From: Fervidifonticultor_A sp037443565
GTDB taxonomy: Bacteria; Sysuimicrobiota; Sysuimicrobiia; Sysuimicrobiales; Humicultoraceae
Direction of reading: 5' to 3'
Assembly: GCA_037443565.1 (NCBI GenBank)
Contig: JBBIOB010000009.1
Coordinates: forward strand, 3,416 to 67,415
Length of the DNA stretch: 64,000 nucleotides
Each line of letters starts with the position of its first letter. Within the stretch, counting starts at the first letter, position 1. Of the stretch, positions 17,411-25,509 are shown in pieces. A program made the translations under genes and the position numbers. Under the pieces are notes generated by a model that ran no database searches, had not been told where the DNA came from, and saw only the letters and a list, made by a program, of their open reading frames with translations.

Positions 17411-18103
17411 ATGGACTTTGGGGCGTTTCTGCGCTACTGGGCGCTGACGTTCGCGGTGTTCGTGTTCTACATCTTTGCGCTGGCTGTCGCGTCGCTGGAC
17501 GTGTTTGCCAACCTGGCCGAGACCGCGCGCAAGCGCCGGGGTGAGCGCAAGCCGATCGTGCTCGATCCCAATCCGCTCGCGGGCAAGAGCATCGCCGAGA
17601 CGATCTTCCCCGGTCCGGGCCAACAGCTCGACGACAAGCGCGAGTGGGTGGCCCGCCTGGCCGACGAGATCGTCCGCAAGGTCAACCCCAACCCGCCGGT
17701 TGAGACGCTGGTGCTCGAGGATTCCAAGGGCCATCCGCTGGTGCACTTCAGCAATGGGACGCGGCTGGAGACCTACCGCTTCGACCGCGCGCACATCGAG
17801 GCGGCGATGGCCGGCGACACGCCCCGCGTAGCGGAGGTGGCCGACCGGCTCACGCGCCACCTGATGGCGGACTTCTTGGGCAAGGAAGACGTGCGGCCGC
17901 CTCGCACCACCGAGCTCGCGCGCGAGGCCGCGGCGAAGCCCGCGCCTGCCGAGCCCAGGCCCGTTGCGGCGCCTCCTGAGAAGCCCGCAGCCCAGCCCGC
18001 CGGCGATCCCGAAGCGATGAGCCGCGAAGAGCGCCTGGCCGCGGCGCGGGCCAAGGCCGAGGCACTGCGCGCGGCCCGACAGGCGACGAAGCCTGAGGAG
18101 TGA
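17411..18103 (+). CDS. Membrane-anchored protein of unknown function
   Basis: I do not recognise this 230-aa protein. One N-terminal membrane helix (about residues 10-35) is followed by a basic patch RKRRGERK, a soluble middle domain (about 45-165) and a Pro/Ala-rich, charged C-terminal tail (about 170-230) likely to form a flexible linker and a coiled coil. The topology suggests a type II membrane protein. GGGGTG lies at ribosome-site distance before the ATG. It follows rph-rdgB in the same direction, which gives little functional information. Confidence 0.65.
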   Translation: MDFGAFLRYWALTFAVFVFYIFALAVASLDVFANLAETARKRRGERKPIVLDPNPLAGKSIAETIFPGPGQQLDDKREWVARLADEIVRKVNPNPPVETLVLEDSKGHPLVHFSNGTRLETYRFDRAHIEAAMAGDTPRVAEVADRLTRHLMADFLGKEDVRPPRTTELAREAAAKPAPAEPRPVAAPPEKPAAQPAGDPEAMSREERLAAARAKAEALRAARQATKPEE

Positions 18104-18219
18104 CGCGAGTTGCTGGAGTTCTGAACGTACGATGACCGTCAGGCCACTGCGGCGCTGTCGCGCGGTCTCACCGTGCGCGGCGTCTGAAGCGGCGTGCGGG
18201 GGGAGCGCCGGGCGGCCGT

Positions 18220-19863
18220 TCAGATCAGCTCGCCATCGGCCCGCCGCAGCAGCGCCCGCCGCGCCAGCGGCACCGGCGGCGCGCCCAGCCCGATCAGCCG
18301 GTCGTGAAACTCCCGCAGCGAGAACGCCGCGCCGCGCTCGGCCCGATAGTCGTCCCGGAGCCGGCGCACCATGAACTTGCCCAGCGTGTAGTTTAGGTAG
18401 CCCGGATCGAAGGTGCCGCGCACCGCCTCCTTGCGTGCGGTGAGCGGCTCCATGAAGGCGCGTTCCTCGAACAGGCGCGCGGCCTGGTCGACGGTCATCT
18501 CCCCGGCGTGCATGTGGATCGCGGCCAGGTAGCGCGCCTGGCGCACGAGCGCCTCGGCCAAGTAGGCCAGGCGGAACTGCGGCGTCGGATCCACACCCAC
18601 CTCGAGCATCATCTCTTCGGTGTAGTGGGCCCAGCCCTCGATGAAGGAGTACGACGTCAGTACCTTGGCCGCGAGCGAGGGCGCGCGCCGCACGTGCATG
18701 AAGTGCACGAAGTGTCCGGGATAGGCCTCGTGGATGCTCACGGTCTTGAGCGTGGCGTAGTCGAACTTGGTCAGCCACTCCTCGCGGCGCTCGGGCGGCC
18801 AGGCCGGATCCGGCGGGGTCACGTAGTAGTACGACTCGGTCGCCATCTCCTCGAGGGCGCCGGCGGTGTCCATCATGGCGAAGGCCCACCGGTTGAACGC
18901 CGGCGTCTCTTCGACGATGGGCCGGATCTCCCCGGGCAGTGAGACGATCTCGCGCTCGATCAGGAACCGCCGCAGGGCTTCCAGCATCCCCTGGACCTCG
19001 GGGATGAGCCGTTCCTCGCTCGGGTGGTCCTGTCCCAGCCGGCGCATGACTTCCTTGGGTGGCGATGAGGGGTCGATGCGCCCGGCGGTTGCGGTCACGT
19101 CCTCGGTGAGGCACGCCAGCTCGGCCTCACCGAGGGCGAGCAGCCGGTCGAGCGGCGTCTCGACCATCTCGCCCGTGCGCAGCATCTCGCGGAAGGTCGC
19201 CTCACCGATGGCGAAGCCGTCGCCGGCACGCGCCCGGGTGCCTTCGAGAAACGCGCTGACCGTGCGCAGCGCATCGATCGCGCTTGCCCGCGCCGCCTCC
19301 AACCGCGCCCGCAGCGCGCCGTCAGTGATCTCACCGGCGTATCGGGCAAGCTCATCCTGGTAGAACGCCAGGTGGCCCGCAAAGACGTCCTGCGCGGTCT
19401 CGACGATCGGCCGCGCCAGCGGCTCACGGAGGTGCCCTCGCATCTCGTCCAGCACCCTGGGTACGTCCTCGAGATGGCTGGTCAGCGCCTTCAGGCGCTC
19501 CTGGAGGGGCGCGTAGTTGCGCTTGAGGTACGTGGTCAAGTCGAGCACATAGCTCCATGAGATCGGATCACGCTGGTGCTGGCGCCAGACCTTCCACATG
19601 AAGCGCTCACGCGCGATCGCCTGCTCGATGAGCGCCGCGTCGATGGCCGCCTGGCCGGTGCGCGCCGAAGGCCCGAGCGCCCGGAACCTGTGCTCCCAGG
19701 CGTCCAGTGTCCGCAGGAAGGCGTCGATCGACGCCTGCGAGTAGTCCCCCGCCCGGCCGTCGTACAGGTGCAGGCCGAGCCCGGCCCCGAGCGTAGGGTA
19801 GAACTCCAGGTAGTCGGCGATGAAGCCGCGGGCGAGGCGTTCGAGGGTGTCATCGGAGGACAT
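18220..19863 (-). CDS. DUF885 family protein (putative metallopeptidase)
   Basis: This 547-aa protein matches the DUF885 family, helical-rich proteins presumed to be zinc peptidases or carboxypeptidases. The key motif is SIHEAYPGHFVHF, an H-E-x-x-P-G-H type centre, with the downstream EGWAHYTEEMMLE supplying a probable third ligand and catalytic residues. N-terminal residues 1-60 carry the family pattern of aromatic and acidic residues (FIADYLEFYPTLGAGLGLH). There is no signal peptide, so it is likely cytosolic. The start ATG is at 19863. Confidence 0.88.
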   Translation of the reverse strand: MSSDDTLERLARGFIADYLEFYPTLGAGLGLHLYDGRAGDYSQASIDAFLRTLDAWEHRFRALGPSARTGQAAIDAALIEQAIARERFMWKVWRQHQRDPISWSYVLDLTTYLKRNYAPLQERLKALTSHLEDVPRVLDEMRGHLREPLARPIVETAQDVFAGHLAFYQDELARYAGEITDGALRARLEAARASAIDALRTVSAFLEGTRARAGDGFAIGEATFREMLRTGEMVETPLDRLLALGEAELACLTEDVTATAGRIDPSSPPKEVMRRLGQDHPSEERLIPEVQGMLEALRRFLIEREIVSLPGEIRPIVEETPAFNRWAFAMMDTAGALEEMATESYYYVTPPDPAWPPERREEWLTKFDYATLKTVSIHEAYPGHFVHFMHVRRAPSLAAKVLTSYSFIEGWAHYTEEMMLEVGVDPTPQFRLAYLAEALVRQARYLAAIHMHAGEMTVDQAARLFEERAFMEPLTARKEAVRGTFDPGYLNYTLGKFMVRRLRDDYRAERGAAFSLREFHDRLIGLGAPPVPLARRALLRRADGELI

Positions 19864-19980
19864 GGCGACTCCAGGGGAGTGGGGTCAACTCACGGGACGC
19901 TTCCCGTTTCTGCGGTCCCCGCCGGGACTCCTGTGCACGGCCCGTCATCATGCGGGAGCCCGAGTAGGTCCCCCTAAAGT

Positions 19981-20020
19981 ATCAGGTTTGGGTGCCCGAA
20001 AAATCGGTCGGCGACCTGAT
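19981..20020 (+). promoter_or_regulatory. Inverted repeat upstream of feoB
   Basis: Arms 19981-19987 and 20014-20020 are perfectly complementary (7 bp), with an inner CCGA-AAAA-TCGG hairpin. The near-palindrome TTTGGGTGCCCGAAA overlaps it. It lies about 70 bp before feoB and could be an iron-repressor operator or leader structure; it does not match the Fur or DtxR consensus well. Confidence 0.3.
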
Positions 20021-20089
20021 CGACGCCAGGGACACCCCGCTCCATTCTTGAGGTAGTGGGTTAGGATTCAGCCAGGGGCAGGCGTCGCC

Positions 20090-22048
20090 ATGGCACTCCA
20101 GAGCACAGTCGACACCCCGCGCGTGATCGCGCTGCTTGGGCAGCACAACGTGGGCAAGTCGGTGCTCTTCCACCGCTTGACGGGGCGATACGCGACCGTG
20201 TCCAACTACGCCGGGACCACCGTGGAGGTCGCGCGTGGAGTCGCACACCGGCTGGCCGGCGCGACCATTGTTGACACGCCCGGGATCCTTACGCTCCCGT
20301 CGCGGACCGAGGACGAGCAGGCTACCGCGGACGTTCTGCTGCGCGAGCCCTTGAGCGCGATCGTCCAGGTGGGCGATGCGAAGAACCTCCGTCGGGTGCT
20401 CCCGCTGACCCTGCAGCTCGCCGAAGCCGGGGTGCCGCTGGTGCTGGCGCTCAACATGATTGACGAGGCCAGCGACCGCGGCATCGGCATCGACCATGCC
20501 CGGCTCCAGGAGCGGCTCGGCTTGCCGGTCGTGCCCACCATCGCGACGCGGGGGAGCGGCGTGGACGCCCTGGCCGCCGCAGTCGCCTCGGCCCAGTCCT
20601 CATCCCTCTCCGTCTCATATCCGGCGGAAATCGAAGCGGCGGTAGCTGAGATCGGTCCCCTCCTGCCGAGGGCCTCCATTGCGCCGCGAGCGGTGGCGCT
20701 CCTCTGGCTGTGCCGCGATCCTGCGGTCGAGCGCTGGCTGGAAGCCCAGGTGGCGCCGGCCGAGGCCGAGCAGCTTCGCGAGCGGCGCACGCAGCTGCAG
20801 ATGGCGTTTGTGGAGCCCTTGTCCGTTGTCGTGCAGCGCGCCCGCCAGGGGGAAGCCGACCGGCTCGCCTCCGTCGTGGCGACCGAGGCTCGGGGTGGAT
20901 GGGTGGCGGTGGGCGCGCGCCTCGGCCGGCTGGCCGTGCATCCTCTTTGGGGCCTGCCACTCCTTGGGGGCGTGCTCTATGCCCTGTACTGGTTCGTCGG
21001 CATCTTCGGGGCCGGGACCCTGGTGGGATGGCTGGAGGAAGACCTCTTCGGCGGGCTGATCAACCCCTGGGTGGCCGACGTCCTCGCGAGATTCATCCCG
21101 GTCGGCTGGCTGGCGGACTTCATCGTGGGGGAGTACGGGTTGTGGACCATGGGCATGACCTACGCCCTGGCGCTGATCCTGCCGATTGTCACCACGTTCT
21201 TCCTCGCCTTCGGCGTGCTCGAGGACACCGGCTATCTGCCCCGCTTGTCGGTGCTGACCAATCGCATCTTCAGCCTGCTCGGGCTCAACGGCCGAGCCGT
21301 GCTGCCGATGGTGCTGGGACTCGGCTGCGTCACGATGGCGACCATGACCACCCGAATTCTCGAGAGCCGGCGGGATCGACTCCTCGTGATTCTGCTCCTG
21401 GCGCTGGCGGTACCCTGCTCGGCCCAGCTGGGCGTGGTCATGGGGATGCTGGCCGGGGTCTCGTTCGTGGCGACCATGATCTGGTCGGCCGCGGTGGTCG
21501 CGGTTCTGGTGGCGGTCGGCGCGCTCGCGGCGAGGCTGGTGCCCGGCGAGCGATCGTCGTTGCTCGTCGAGCTGCCGCCACTGCGCCGACCCATGCTGTC
21601 CAACGTGGTCATCAAGACGGTGGCGCGCGTCGAGTGGTACCTCAAGGAAGTCGTCCCACTCTTTCTGGTCGGCACGGCCCTCCTGTTCGCGCTCGACGCG
21701 GCGGGCGTGCTCCCGCGCCTGGTCCGCGCAGGCGAGCCGCTGGTCACGGGGTGGCTCGGCCTGCCGCGAGAGGCCAGCACGGCCTTTCTCATGGGGTTCC
21801 TCCGCCGGGACTTCGGCGCGTCAGGGCTGTTCGCGATGGAGGCCCAAGGGGCGCTCACCCCGGTGCAGGTCGTCGTCGCGATGGTGACGATCACGCTGTT
21901 CATCCCGTGCGTGGCCAGCGTCTTCATGATTGCCCGGGAGCGCAGCACGAAGACGGCGATCGCGATGGTGGCGGTGGTATTCCCGCTGGCGTTTCTCGTC
22001 GGCGGGCTGCTGTATCGTCTCCTGGCGTTTGTGGGGTGGGGCTCGTGA
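20090..22048 (+). CDS. feoB: Ferrous iron transport protein B (FeoB)
   Basis: FeoB imports Fe2+ across the cytoplasmic membrane. The N-terminal about 170 residues are a G domain with G1 GQHNVGKS (17-24, where His replaces the usual Pro), a Thr switch region NYAGTTVEV, G3 VDTPG and G4 NMID. The remainder holds two Gate regions and about eleven membrane helices, including LGLGCVTMATMTTR and AVPCSAQLGVVMGM, whose Cys residues line the supposed iron path. At 652 aa it is a little shorter than typical. The gene ends in GTGA overlap with feoA. FeoA-after-FeoB order is less common than the reverse. Confidence 0.95.
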   Translation: MALQSTVDTPRVIALLGQHNVGKSVLFHRLTGRYATVSNYAGTTVEVARGVAHRLAGATIVDTPGILTLPSRTEDEQATADVLLREPLSAIVQVGDAKNLRRVLPLTLQLAEAGVPLVLALNMIDEASDRGIGIDHARLQERLGLPVVPTIATRGSGVDALAAAVASAQSSSLSVSYPAEIEAAVAEIGPLLPRASIAPRAVALLWLCRDPAVERWLEAQVAPAEAEQLRERRTQLQMAFVEPLSVVVQRARQGEADRLASVVATEARGGWVAVGARLGRLAVHPLWGLPLLGGVLYALYWFVGIFGAGTLVGWLEEDLFGGLINPWVADVLARFIPVGWLADFIVGEYGLWTMGMTYALALILPIVTTFFLAFGVLEDTGYLPRLSVLTNRIFSLLGLNGRAVLPMVLGLGCVTMATMTTRILESRRDRLLVILLLALAVPCSAQLGVVMGMLAGVSFVATMIWSAAVVAVLVAVGALAARLVPGERSSLLVELPPLRRPMLSNVVIKTVARVEWYLKEVVPLFLVGTALLFALDAAGVLPRLVRAGEPLVTGWLGLPREASTAFLMGFLRRDFGASGLFAMEAQGALTPVQVVVAMVTITLFIPCVASVFMIARERSTKTAIAMVAVVFPLAFLVGGLLYRLLAFVGWGS

Positions 22049-22509
22049 CGCGAACACAGATCGTCTGCACCATGTGCGGGACGTCGTTCGACGGAGCGGT
22101 CAATGGCGCGTGCACCGCATGCCCGATGCATCGGGGATGCCACATGGTCTGTTGCCCCGCCTGCGGCCACTCCTTTCCGGACCCATCCAGATCGCGGCTC
22201 GCGCGATGGGTGAGCCGGCTGCTGGCCGGTCCCCGGGCGCCGCTGGGCATCGGGCCTCCTTCAATGGGCAACGCGGTCGTCCCGTGCGGGCTCACGCTCC
22301 GCGACGTCAAGGCAGGATGTCGGGCCTGCGTGCTCAGGCTGGACGGCGTTTCGCCGGTCCGGCGAGAGCAGCTTGAGGCGATAGGGCTGAGAGCCGGTCG
22401 CCCGGTGCGCGTGATCCAACACACACCCGTGACCGTAGTGGCGGTGGACCAGACGGAGATCGCCCTGGAGCGGGACCTCGCGCGCGGAATCTCCGTGATC
22501 GCTGACTGA
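22045..22509 (+). CDS. feoA: FeoA-domain protein with N-terminal Cys-rich zinc-ribbon-like region
   Basis: The GTG at 22045 overlaps the feoB stop, giving a 154-aa protein. Its first 42 residues contain eight Cys (8, 11, 23, 26, 32, 36, 37, 40) arranged as C-x2-C pairs, like one or two zinc ribbons or a metal-sensing site. Residues about 75-150 form the SH3-like FeoA domain (LTLRDVKAGCRACV, LEAIGLRAGRPVRVI, IALERDLARGISV). FeoA is a cytosolic accessory for FeoB. The Cys-rich extension is unusual and recalls the Cys-rich FeoC-type regulators, so this may merge the two roles. Coupling to feoB makes function in Fe2+ uptake very likely. Confidence 0.85.
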   Translation: MTRTQIVCTMCGTSFDGAVNGACTACPMHRGCHMVCCPACGHSFPDPSRSRLARWVSRLLAGPRAPLGIGPPSMGNAVVPCGLTLRDVKAGCRACVLRLDGVSPVRREQLEAIGLRAGRPVRVIQHTPVTVVAVDQTEIALERDLARGISVIAD

Positions 22510-22522
22510 CCATCCCGGGCCG

Positions 22523-22528
22523 TATCAT
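22523..22528 (+). promoter_or_regulatory. Leaderless -10 element of the cupin gene
   Basis: TATCAT ends 6 nt before the cupin ATG, which would put the transcription start at or next to the start codon. AGGAGC in the gap is too close to act as a normal ribosome site. Confidence 0.4.
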
Positions 22529-22534
22529 AGGAGC

Positions 22535-22894
22535 ATGGAGACCGCGACACCGTCACCCTACACGCTCATCCACGATCTGGGAGGACTCGCCTCGGCACCG
22601 CCCGACAGCATCGTGAGCCGTACGTTCCACAGAGATCCCGCGGTGAAGGCGGTCTTCTTCGCCTTCGCGCCGGGGCAGGAGCTGTCCGAGCACACAGCTT
22701 CGACCGCCGCCATCCTGCACGTGCTCAGCGGCGAGGCACGGCTCACCCTCGGAGCAGATGCGCACGAGGTGTCCGGCGGCGCCTGGGTCTGGATGCGACC
22801 CGGGCTCCCGCACAGCCTGCGGGCGAAGACGCCGGTGCAGACGCTCTTGTTGCTGCTCCAAGGGTCTGCTACGATCGCATCCGACGGGGCGTAG
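22535..22894 (+). CDS. Cupin domain protein
   Basis: A 119-aa single-domain beta-barrel. The cupin motif 1 region reads PGQELSEHTASTAAILHVLSGE and motif 2 GGAWVWMRPGLPHSL. The usual first motif has two His; here EH and the later His of PHSL remain, so metal binding is possible but may be altered. The substrate is unknown; small cupins like this often sense or isomerise. The stop codon TAG (22892-22894) lies inside the following tRNA-Pro gene, a 10-bp overlap. Confidence 0.8.
   Translation: METATPSPYTLIHDLGGLASAPPDSIVSRTFHRDPAVKAVFFAFAPGQELSEHTASTAAILHVLSGEARLTLGADAHEVSGGAWVWMRPGLPHSLRAKTPVQTLLLLLQGSATIASDGA
22847..22875 (+). promoter_or_regulatory. Promoter of tRNA-Pro inside the cupin gene
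   Basis: TTGTTG (22847-22852), a 17-bp spacer and TACGAT (22870-22875) preceded by TGC form a sigma-70-like promoter with extended -10. The tRNA 5' end follows 9 nt later. Confidence 0.55.
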
Positions 22895-22961
22895 CGCAGC
22901 CTGGCAGCGCGTCTGCTTTGGGAGCAGAAGGTCCCCGGTTCAAATCCGGGCGCCCCGACCA
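22885..22961 (+). tRNA. tRNA-Pro (anticodon TGG), CCA encoded
   Basis: The cloverleaf folds cleanly. The acceptor stem is CGGGGCG with CGCCCCG, the anticodon arm TCTGC-TTTGGGA-GCAGA shows TGG in the loop, and the T arm has TTCAAAT flanked by CCCGG/CCGGG. Discriminator A and an encoded CCA end at 22961. It reads CCN proline codons. Its first 10 bases are shared with the 3' end of the cupin gene. Confidence 0.96.
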
Positions 22962-23137
22962 AATCCAGTCCTGATGCGGGTTTCCCCTGTTTTGCCCTGC
23001 CTAGAGCGGGGGCATTTCCGGGGGAAGGAGCAGACGCTCATCTGCTCCACGCTGCCGTGCAGCGCCAGCGGATCGGGTTCGGGCGGCGCCGGCAGCACCC
23101 GGCGGACGACGAACGGCGTTGTTTGTGAGGAAGCTGC

Positions 23138-23167
23138 TTGCTCATCCTGCTCGGCCGATGCTAGTAT
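23138..23167 (+). promoter_or_regulatory. Promoter of the vapBC-like operon, leaderless
   Basis: TTGCTC (23138-23143), an 18-bp spacer and TAGTAT (23162-23167) preceded by TGC. Six bases separate the -10 from the vapB ATG, so the mRNA is probably leaderless. An antitoxin binding site may overlap. Confidence 0.55.
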
Positions 23168-23173
23168 GCGTGT

Positions 23174-23416
23174 ATGAGGCGCACAACGATCAGCTTGTCG
23201 GAAGACCTGGCGGCCGCCCTGAATCGGGAGGCACGCCGACGAGGGGTGTCGGTCTCCCACATTGCTCGCGAGGCGCTTGAGGCTCGCCTTGGCCGTGCGA
23301 GGGGGCGGCGCGAGTTGCCGTTCGTCGCGCTGGGCCGTAGCGGCCACCGCTCGACCGCGCGCGACGTCGAGAAGATCCTTCAGGCCGAGTGGGGGGCCCG
23401 TGGTCGCGGTCGTTGA
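23174..23416 (+). CDS. Ribbon-helix-helix antitoxin (VapB-like)
   Basis: This 80-aa protein starts RRTTISLSEDLAAALNREA, a ribbon-helix-helix DNA-binding strand and helix. The second helix follows at VSVSHIAREALEARLG, and a C-terminal tail (about 48-78) would wrap the toxin. It overlaps the downstream PIN toxin gene by 17 nt. By analogy with VapBC it neutralises the toxin and represses its own promoter. The 211-bp region before it, after tRNA-Pro, contains no other gene that I can support. Confidence 0.85.
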   Translation: MRRTTISLSEDLAAALNREARRRGVSVSHIAREALEARLGRARGRRELPFVALGRSGHRSTARDVEKILQAEWGARGRGR

Positions 23417-23810
23417 TTCCGGCCCGCTGTATGCAGTGATCGACGCCGATGATCAAGACCATGCGCGCTGCCTCGAGGTCTTCCGACGTTCCGACCTTGA
23501 GCTACTCATCCCCATGCTGGTAGTGGCCGAGGTCACCTACCTCGTGGGGCGGCGCCTGGGCGCGGAGATCGAGGCCACCTTTCTCCGTGGCCTTCATACG
23601 CTCGAGGTTGAGTCGCCCACTGTGGAGGACTGGGCGCTCATCGCCGACCTGGTGGACCGCTGTCGCGACTTCCCGCTCGGCGGCGTCGACGCGTCCGTCG
23701 CGGTACTCGCCGACCGGGTAGGGACGGATCTCATCGTGACGCTGGATCGGCGTCACTTCGGTGCACTCCGGTCGGCGAAGGGTCGGCCGTTCCGCCTGCT
23801 GCCCGACTGA
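23400..23810 (+). CDS. PIN domain toxin (VapC-like ribonuclease)
   Basis: A 136-aa PIN nuclease, normally an Mg-dependent RNase that cuts tRNA or rRNA. The GTG start at 23400 is preceded by a G-run and lies inside the antitoxin frame. Acidic active-site residues are visible in order: Asp6 (VVDSGPLY), Glu in VVAEVTYL, Asp in GGVDASVAVLAD, and Asp in IVTLDRRHFG. Length and motifs match VapC. The pair sits next to tRNA-Pro, a frequent place for mobile modules, though no attachment repeats were seen. Confidence 0.9.
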   Translation: MVAVVDSGPLYAVIDADDQDHARCLEVFRRSDLELLIPMLVVAEVTYLVGRRLGAEIEATFLRGLHTLEVESPTVEDWALIADLVDRCRDFPLGGVDASVAVLADRVGTDLIVTLDRRHFGALRSAKGRPFRLLPD

Positions 23811-23973
23811 CTTCCGCGGCACGGCACCGGGCTTCCTCGATGATGCGCTCCGTGGAGCCCCCATCGGGTCACCGCCTGATCGCCTTCCCCCGCGCTTCCC
23901 GTAATCTGATAGACGAGGGCGGGAACGCCCGCCGCCGTTCCGCCAAGCCTGTGCGTGGGGGAAGGGGAGAGCC

Positions 23974-24816
23974 ATGCGAACGATTGCGTACGACGATGTC
24001 GTGTCGACCACAAAGCGTCTGTGTGTCGAGGCCAACACCCGTTTGGGCGACGATGTGCTCGCCGTCATCCGGGCCGCCGCATCTCGCGAGTCCTCCCCGC
24101 TCGGCCGTCAGGTGCTGGCCGAGATCCTCGAGAACGACGAGCTCGCCGCCTGTGAGGGCACGCCCATGTGCCAGGACACCGGCTCGGCGGTCGTCTTTGT
24201 CGAGTTGGGCGAGGGCGTCCAGGTGTCCGGCGGCCACCTCCGCGACGCGATCGACGAGGGGGTCCGGCAGGGCTACACCGAGGGCTACCTGCGCAAGTCG
24301 ATGGTTGCCGACCCGCTGCGCCGCAAGAACACCGGCGACAACACGCCGGCTGTCGTCCACGTCGACCTGACGCCCGGCGACCGTCTCCGCCTGGCGCTCC
24401 TGCCGAAGGGTGGCGGCGCCGAGAACATGAGCCGGGCCACGATGCTCACCCCCGCCGACGGCGAGCGCGGTGTCAAGGCCTTTGTCGTCGAGACCGTGGA
24501 GCGCGCCGGGCCCAACGCCTGCCCGCCCGTCATCGTGGGCGTCGGGATCGGCGGAACCTTCGACACGGTCGGCGCGCTGGCCAAGAAAGCGCTACTGCGC
24601 CGCGCCGGCGAGCGGCATCCGGACCCCTATTACGCCGGCCTGGAGGAGGAACTGCTGGAGCAGATCAACGCGCTGGGCGTCGGGCCGATGGGCTATGGTG
24701 GCACCACGACGGCGCTGGAGGTCCGCATCGAGGTGGCTCCGTGCCACATCGTGAGCCTGCCGGTCGCGGTTAACCTGCAGTGCCACGCCGCGCGGGTCGC
24801 GCGGGCCGAGCTGTGA
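23974..24816 (+). CDS. Class I fumarate hydratase, alpha subunit (or L-tartrate dehydratase alpha)
   Basis: A 280-aa iron-sulfur hydro-lyase subunit of the oxygen-sensitive class I fumarase family, converting fumarate and malate in the TCA cycle. Three cluster cysteines are visible in MCQDTGSAVVF, GPNACPPVIVG and LQCHAARVAR. Other signatures are RKNTGDNTPAVVH, LPKGGGAENMS and GPMGYGGTTTALEV. It is followed by the beta subunit after 14 nt with an AGGAGGAG site. Two-subunit fumarases and tartrate dehydratases are hard to separate by sequence; central-metabolism context favours fumarase. Confidence 0.9.
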   Translation: MRTIAYDDVVSTTKRLCVEANTRLGDDVLAVIRAAASRESSPLGRQVLAEILENDELAACEGTPMCQDTGSAVVFVELGEGVQVSGGHLRDAIDEGVRQGYTEGYLRKSMVADPLRRKNTGDNTPAVVHVDLTPGDRLRLALLPKGGGAENMSRATMLTPADGERGVKAFVVETVERAGPNACPPVIVGVGIGGTFDTVGALAKKALLRRAGERHPDPYYAGLEEELLEQINALGVGPMGYGGTTTALEVRIEVAPCHIVSLPVAVNLQCHAARVARAEL

Positions 24817-24830
24817 GGGGAGGAGGAGCG

Positions 24831-25400
24831 ATGGAACCCAAGCGGTTGACCACCCCGCTGTCCGACGCCGATGTCGAGAGCCTGCACGCCGGGGATCTCG
24901 TGACCATCACCGGCGTGATCTACGGCGCCCGCGACGCCGCCCACAAGCGGCTGACCGAAGCCATGAGCCGCGGCGAGACGCTCCCGGTGGACCTGCAGGG
25001 GCAGATCGTCTACTATGTGGGGCCCACGCCGGCCAGGCCCGGCCAGGCGATCGGGGCGGCGGGCCCGACCACGAGTACCCGCATGGATCCCTACACGCCC
25101 GCGCTTCTGGCGCGAGGTCTGAAGGGCATGATCGGGAAGGGCTACCGGTCGCGGGCAGTCCTGGAAGCGTTGAGGGAGTACAAGGCTGTCTATCTGGCGG
25201 CCACGGGCGGTGCCGGCGCGCTGCTCGCGAAGCGGATCAAGAAGGCCGACGTGATGGCCTACGACGATCTCGGTCCTGAGGCGCTCTACCGATTCGAGGT
25301 CGAGGAGTTCCCGGCGATGGTCGTCAACGACGCCTTCGGCGGCGACCTCTATGCCGAAGGCAAAGAAGCGTTTCGGAAAGGGATGGCTGCCCTCGCCTGA
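24831..25400 (+). CDS. Class I fumarate hydratase, beta subunit
   Basis: The 189-aa partner of the preceding subunit carries the mobile beta domain of class I fumarases: RLTTPLSDADVESLHAGD at the start, TGVIYGARDAAHKRL, YYVGPTPARPGQAIGAAGPTTSTRM and the C-terminal LGPEALYRFEVEEFP. The conserved GPTT-S-RM segment binds the substrate carboxylates. An AGGAGGAG ribosome site decides the ATG at 24831. The product combines with the alpha subunit to form the holoenzyme. Confidence 0.92.
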   Translation: MEPKRLTTPLSDADVESLHAGDLVTITGVIYGARDAAHKRLTEAMSRGETLPVDLQGQIVYYVGPTPARPGQAIGAAGPTTSTRMDPYTPALLARGLKGMIGKGYRSRAVLEALREYKAVYLAATGGAGALLAKRIKKADVMAYDDLGPEALYRFEVEEFPAMVVNDAFGGDLYAEGKEAFRKGMAALA

Positions 25401-25509
25401 CGCTCTGAATACGGCCTCCGCCCGATAGCGGCGGCCCGTCCATGATGGTATGAACGGTCCTGCAGGCAGATCGGATCAGCGGCGGTCCGACCGGCAGAGG
25501 GGGCTGTTC

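Noticed and set aside
16673..19114. 813-codon minus-strand frame across rdgB and the DUF885 gene
   Set aside because: It overlaps three firmly identified genes, has low-complexity composition and no recognisable domain.
20710..22044. Long extension of the feoA frame back through feoB
   Set aside because: The extension is antiphase to feoB and only the last 154 codons show domain structure; the GTGA overlap marks the real start.
22940..23173. Phage or integron attachment site at tRNA-Pro
   Set aside because: No integrase and no repeat of the tRNA 3' end was found downstream; the toxin-antitoxin pair alone is not enough.
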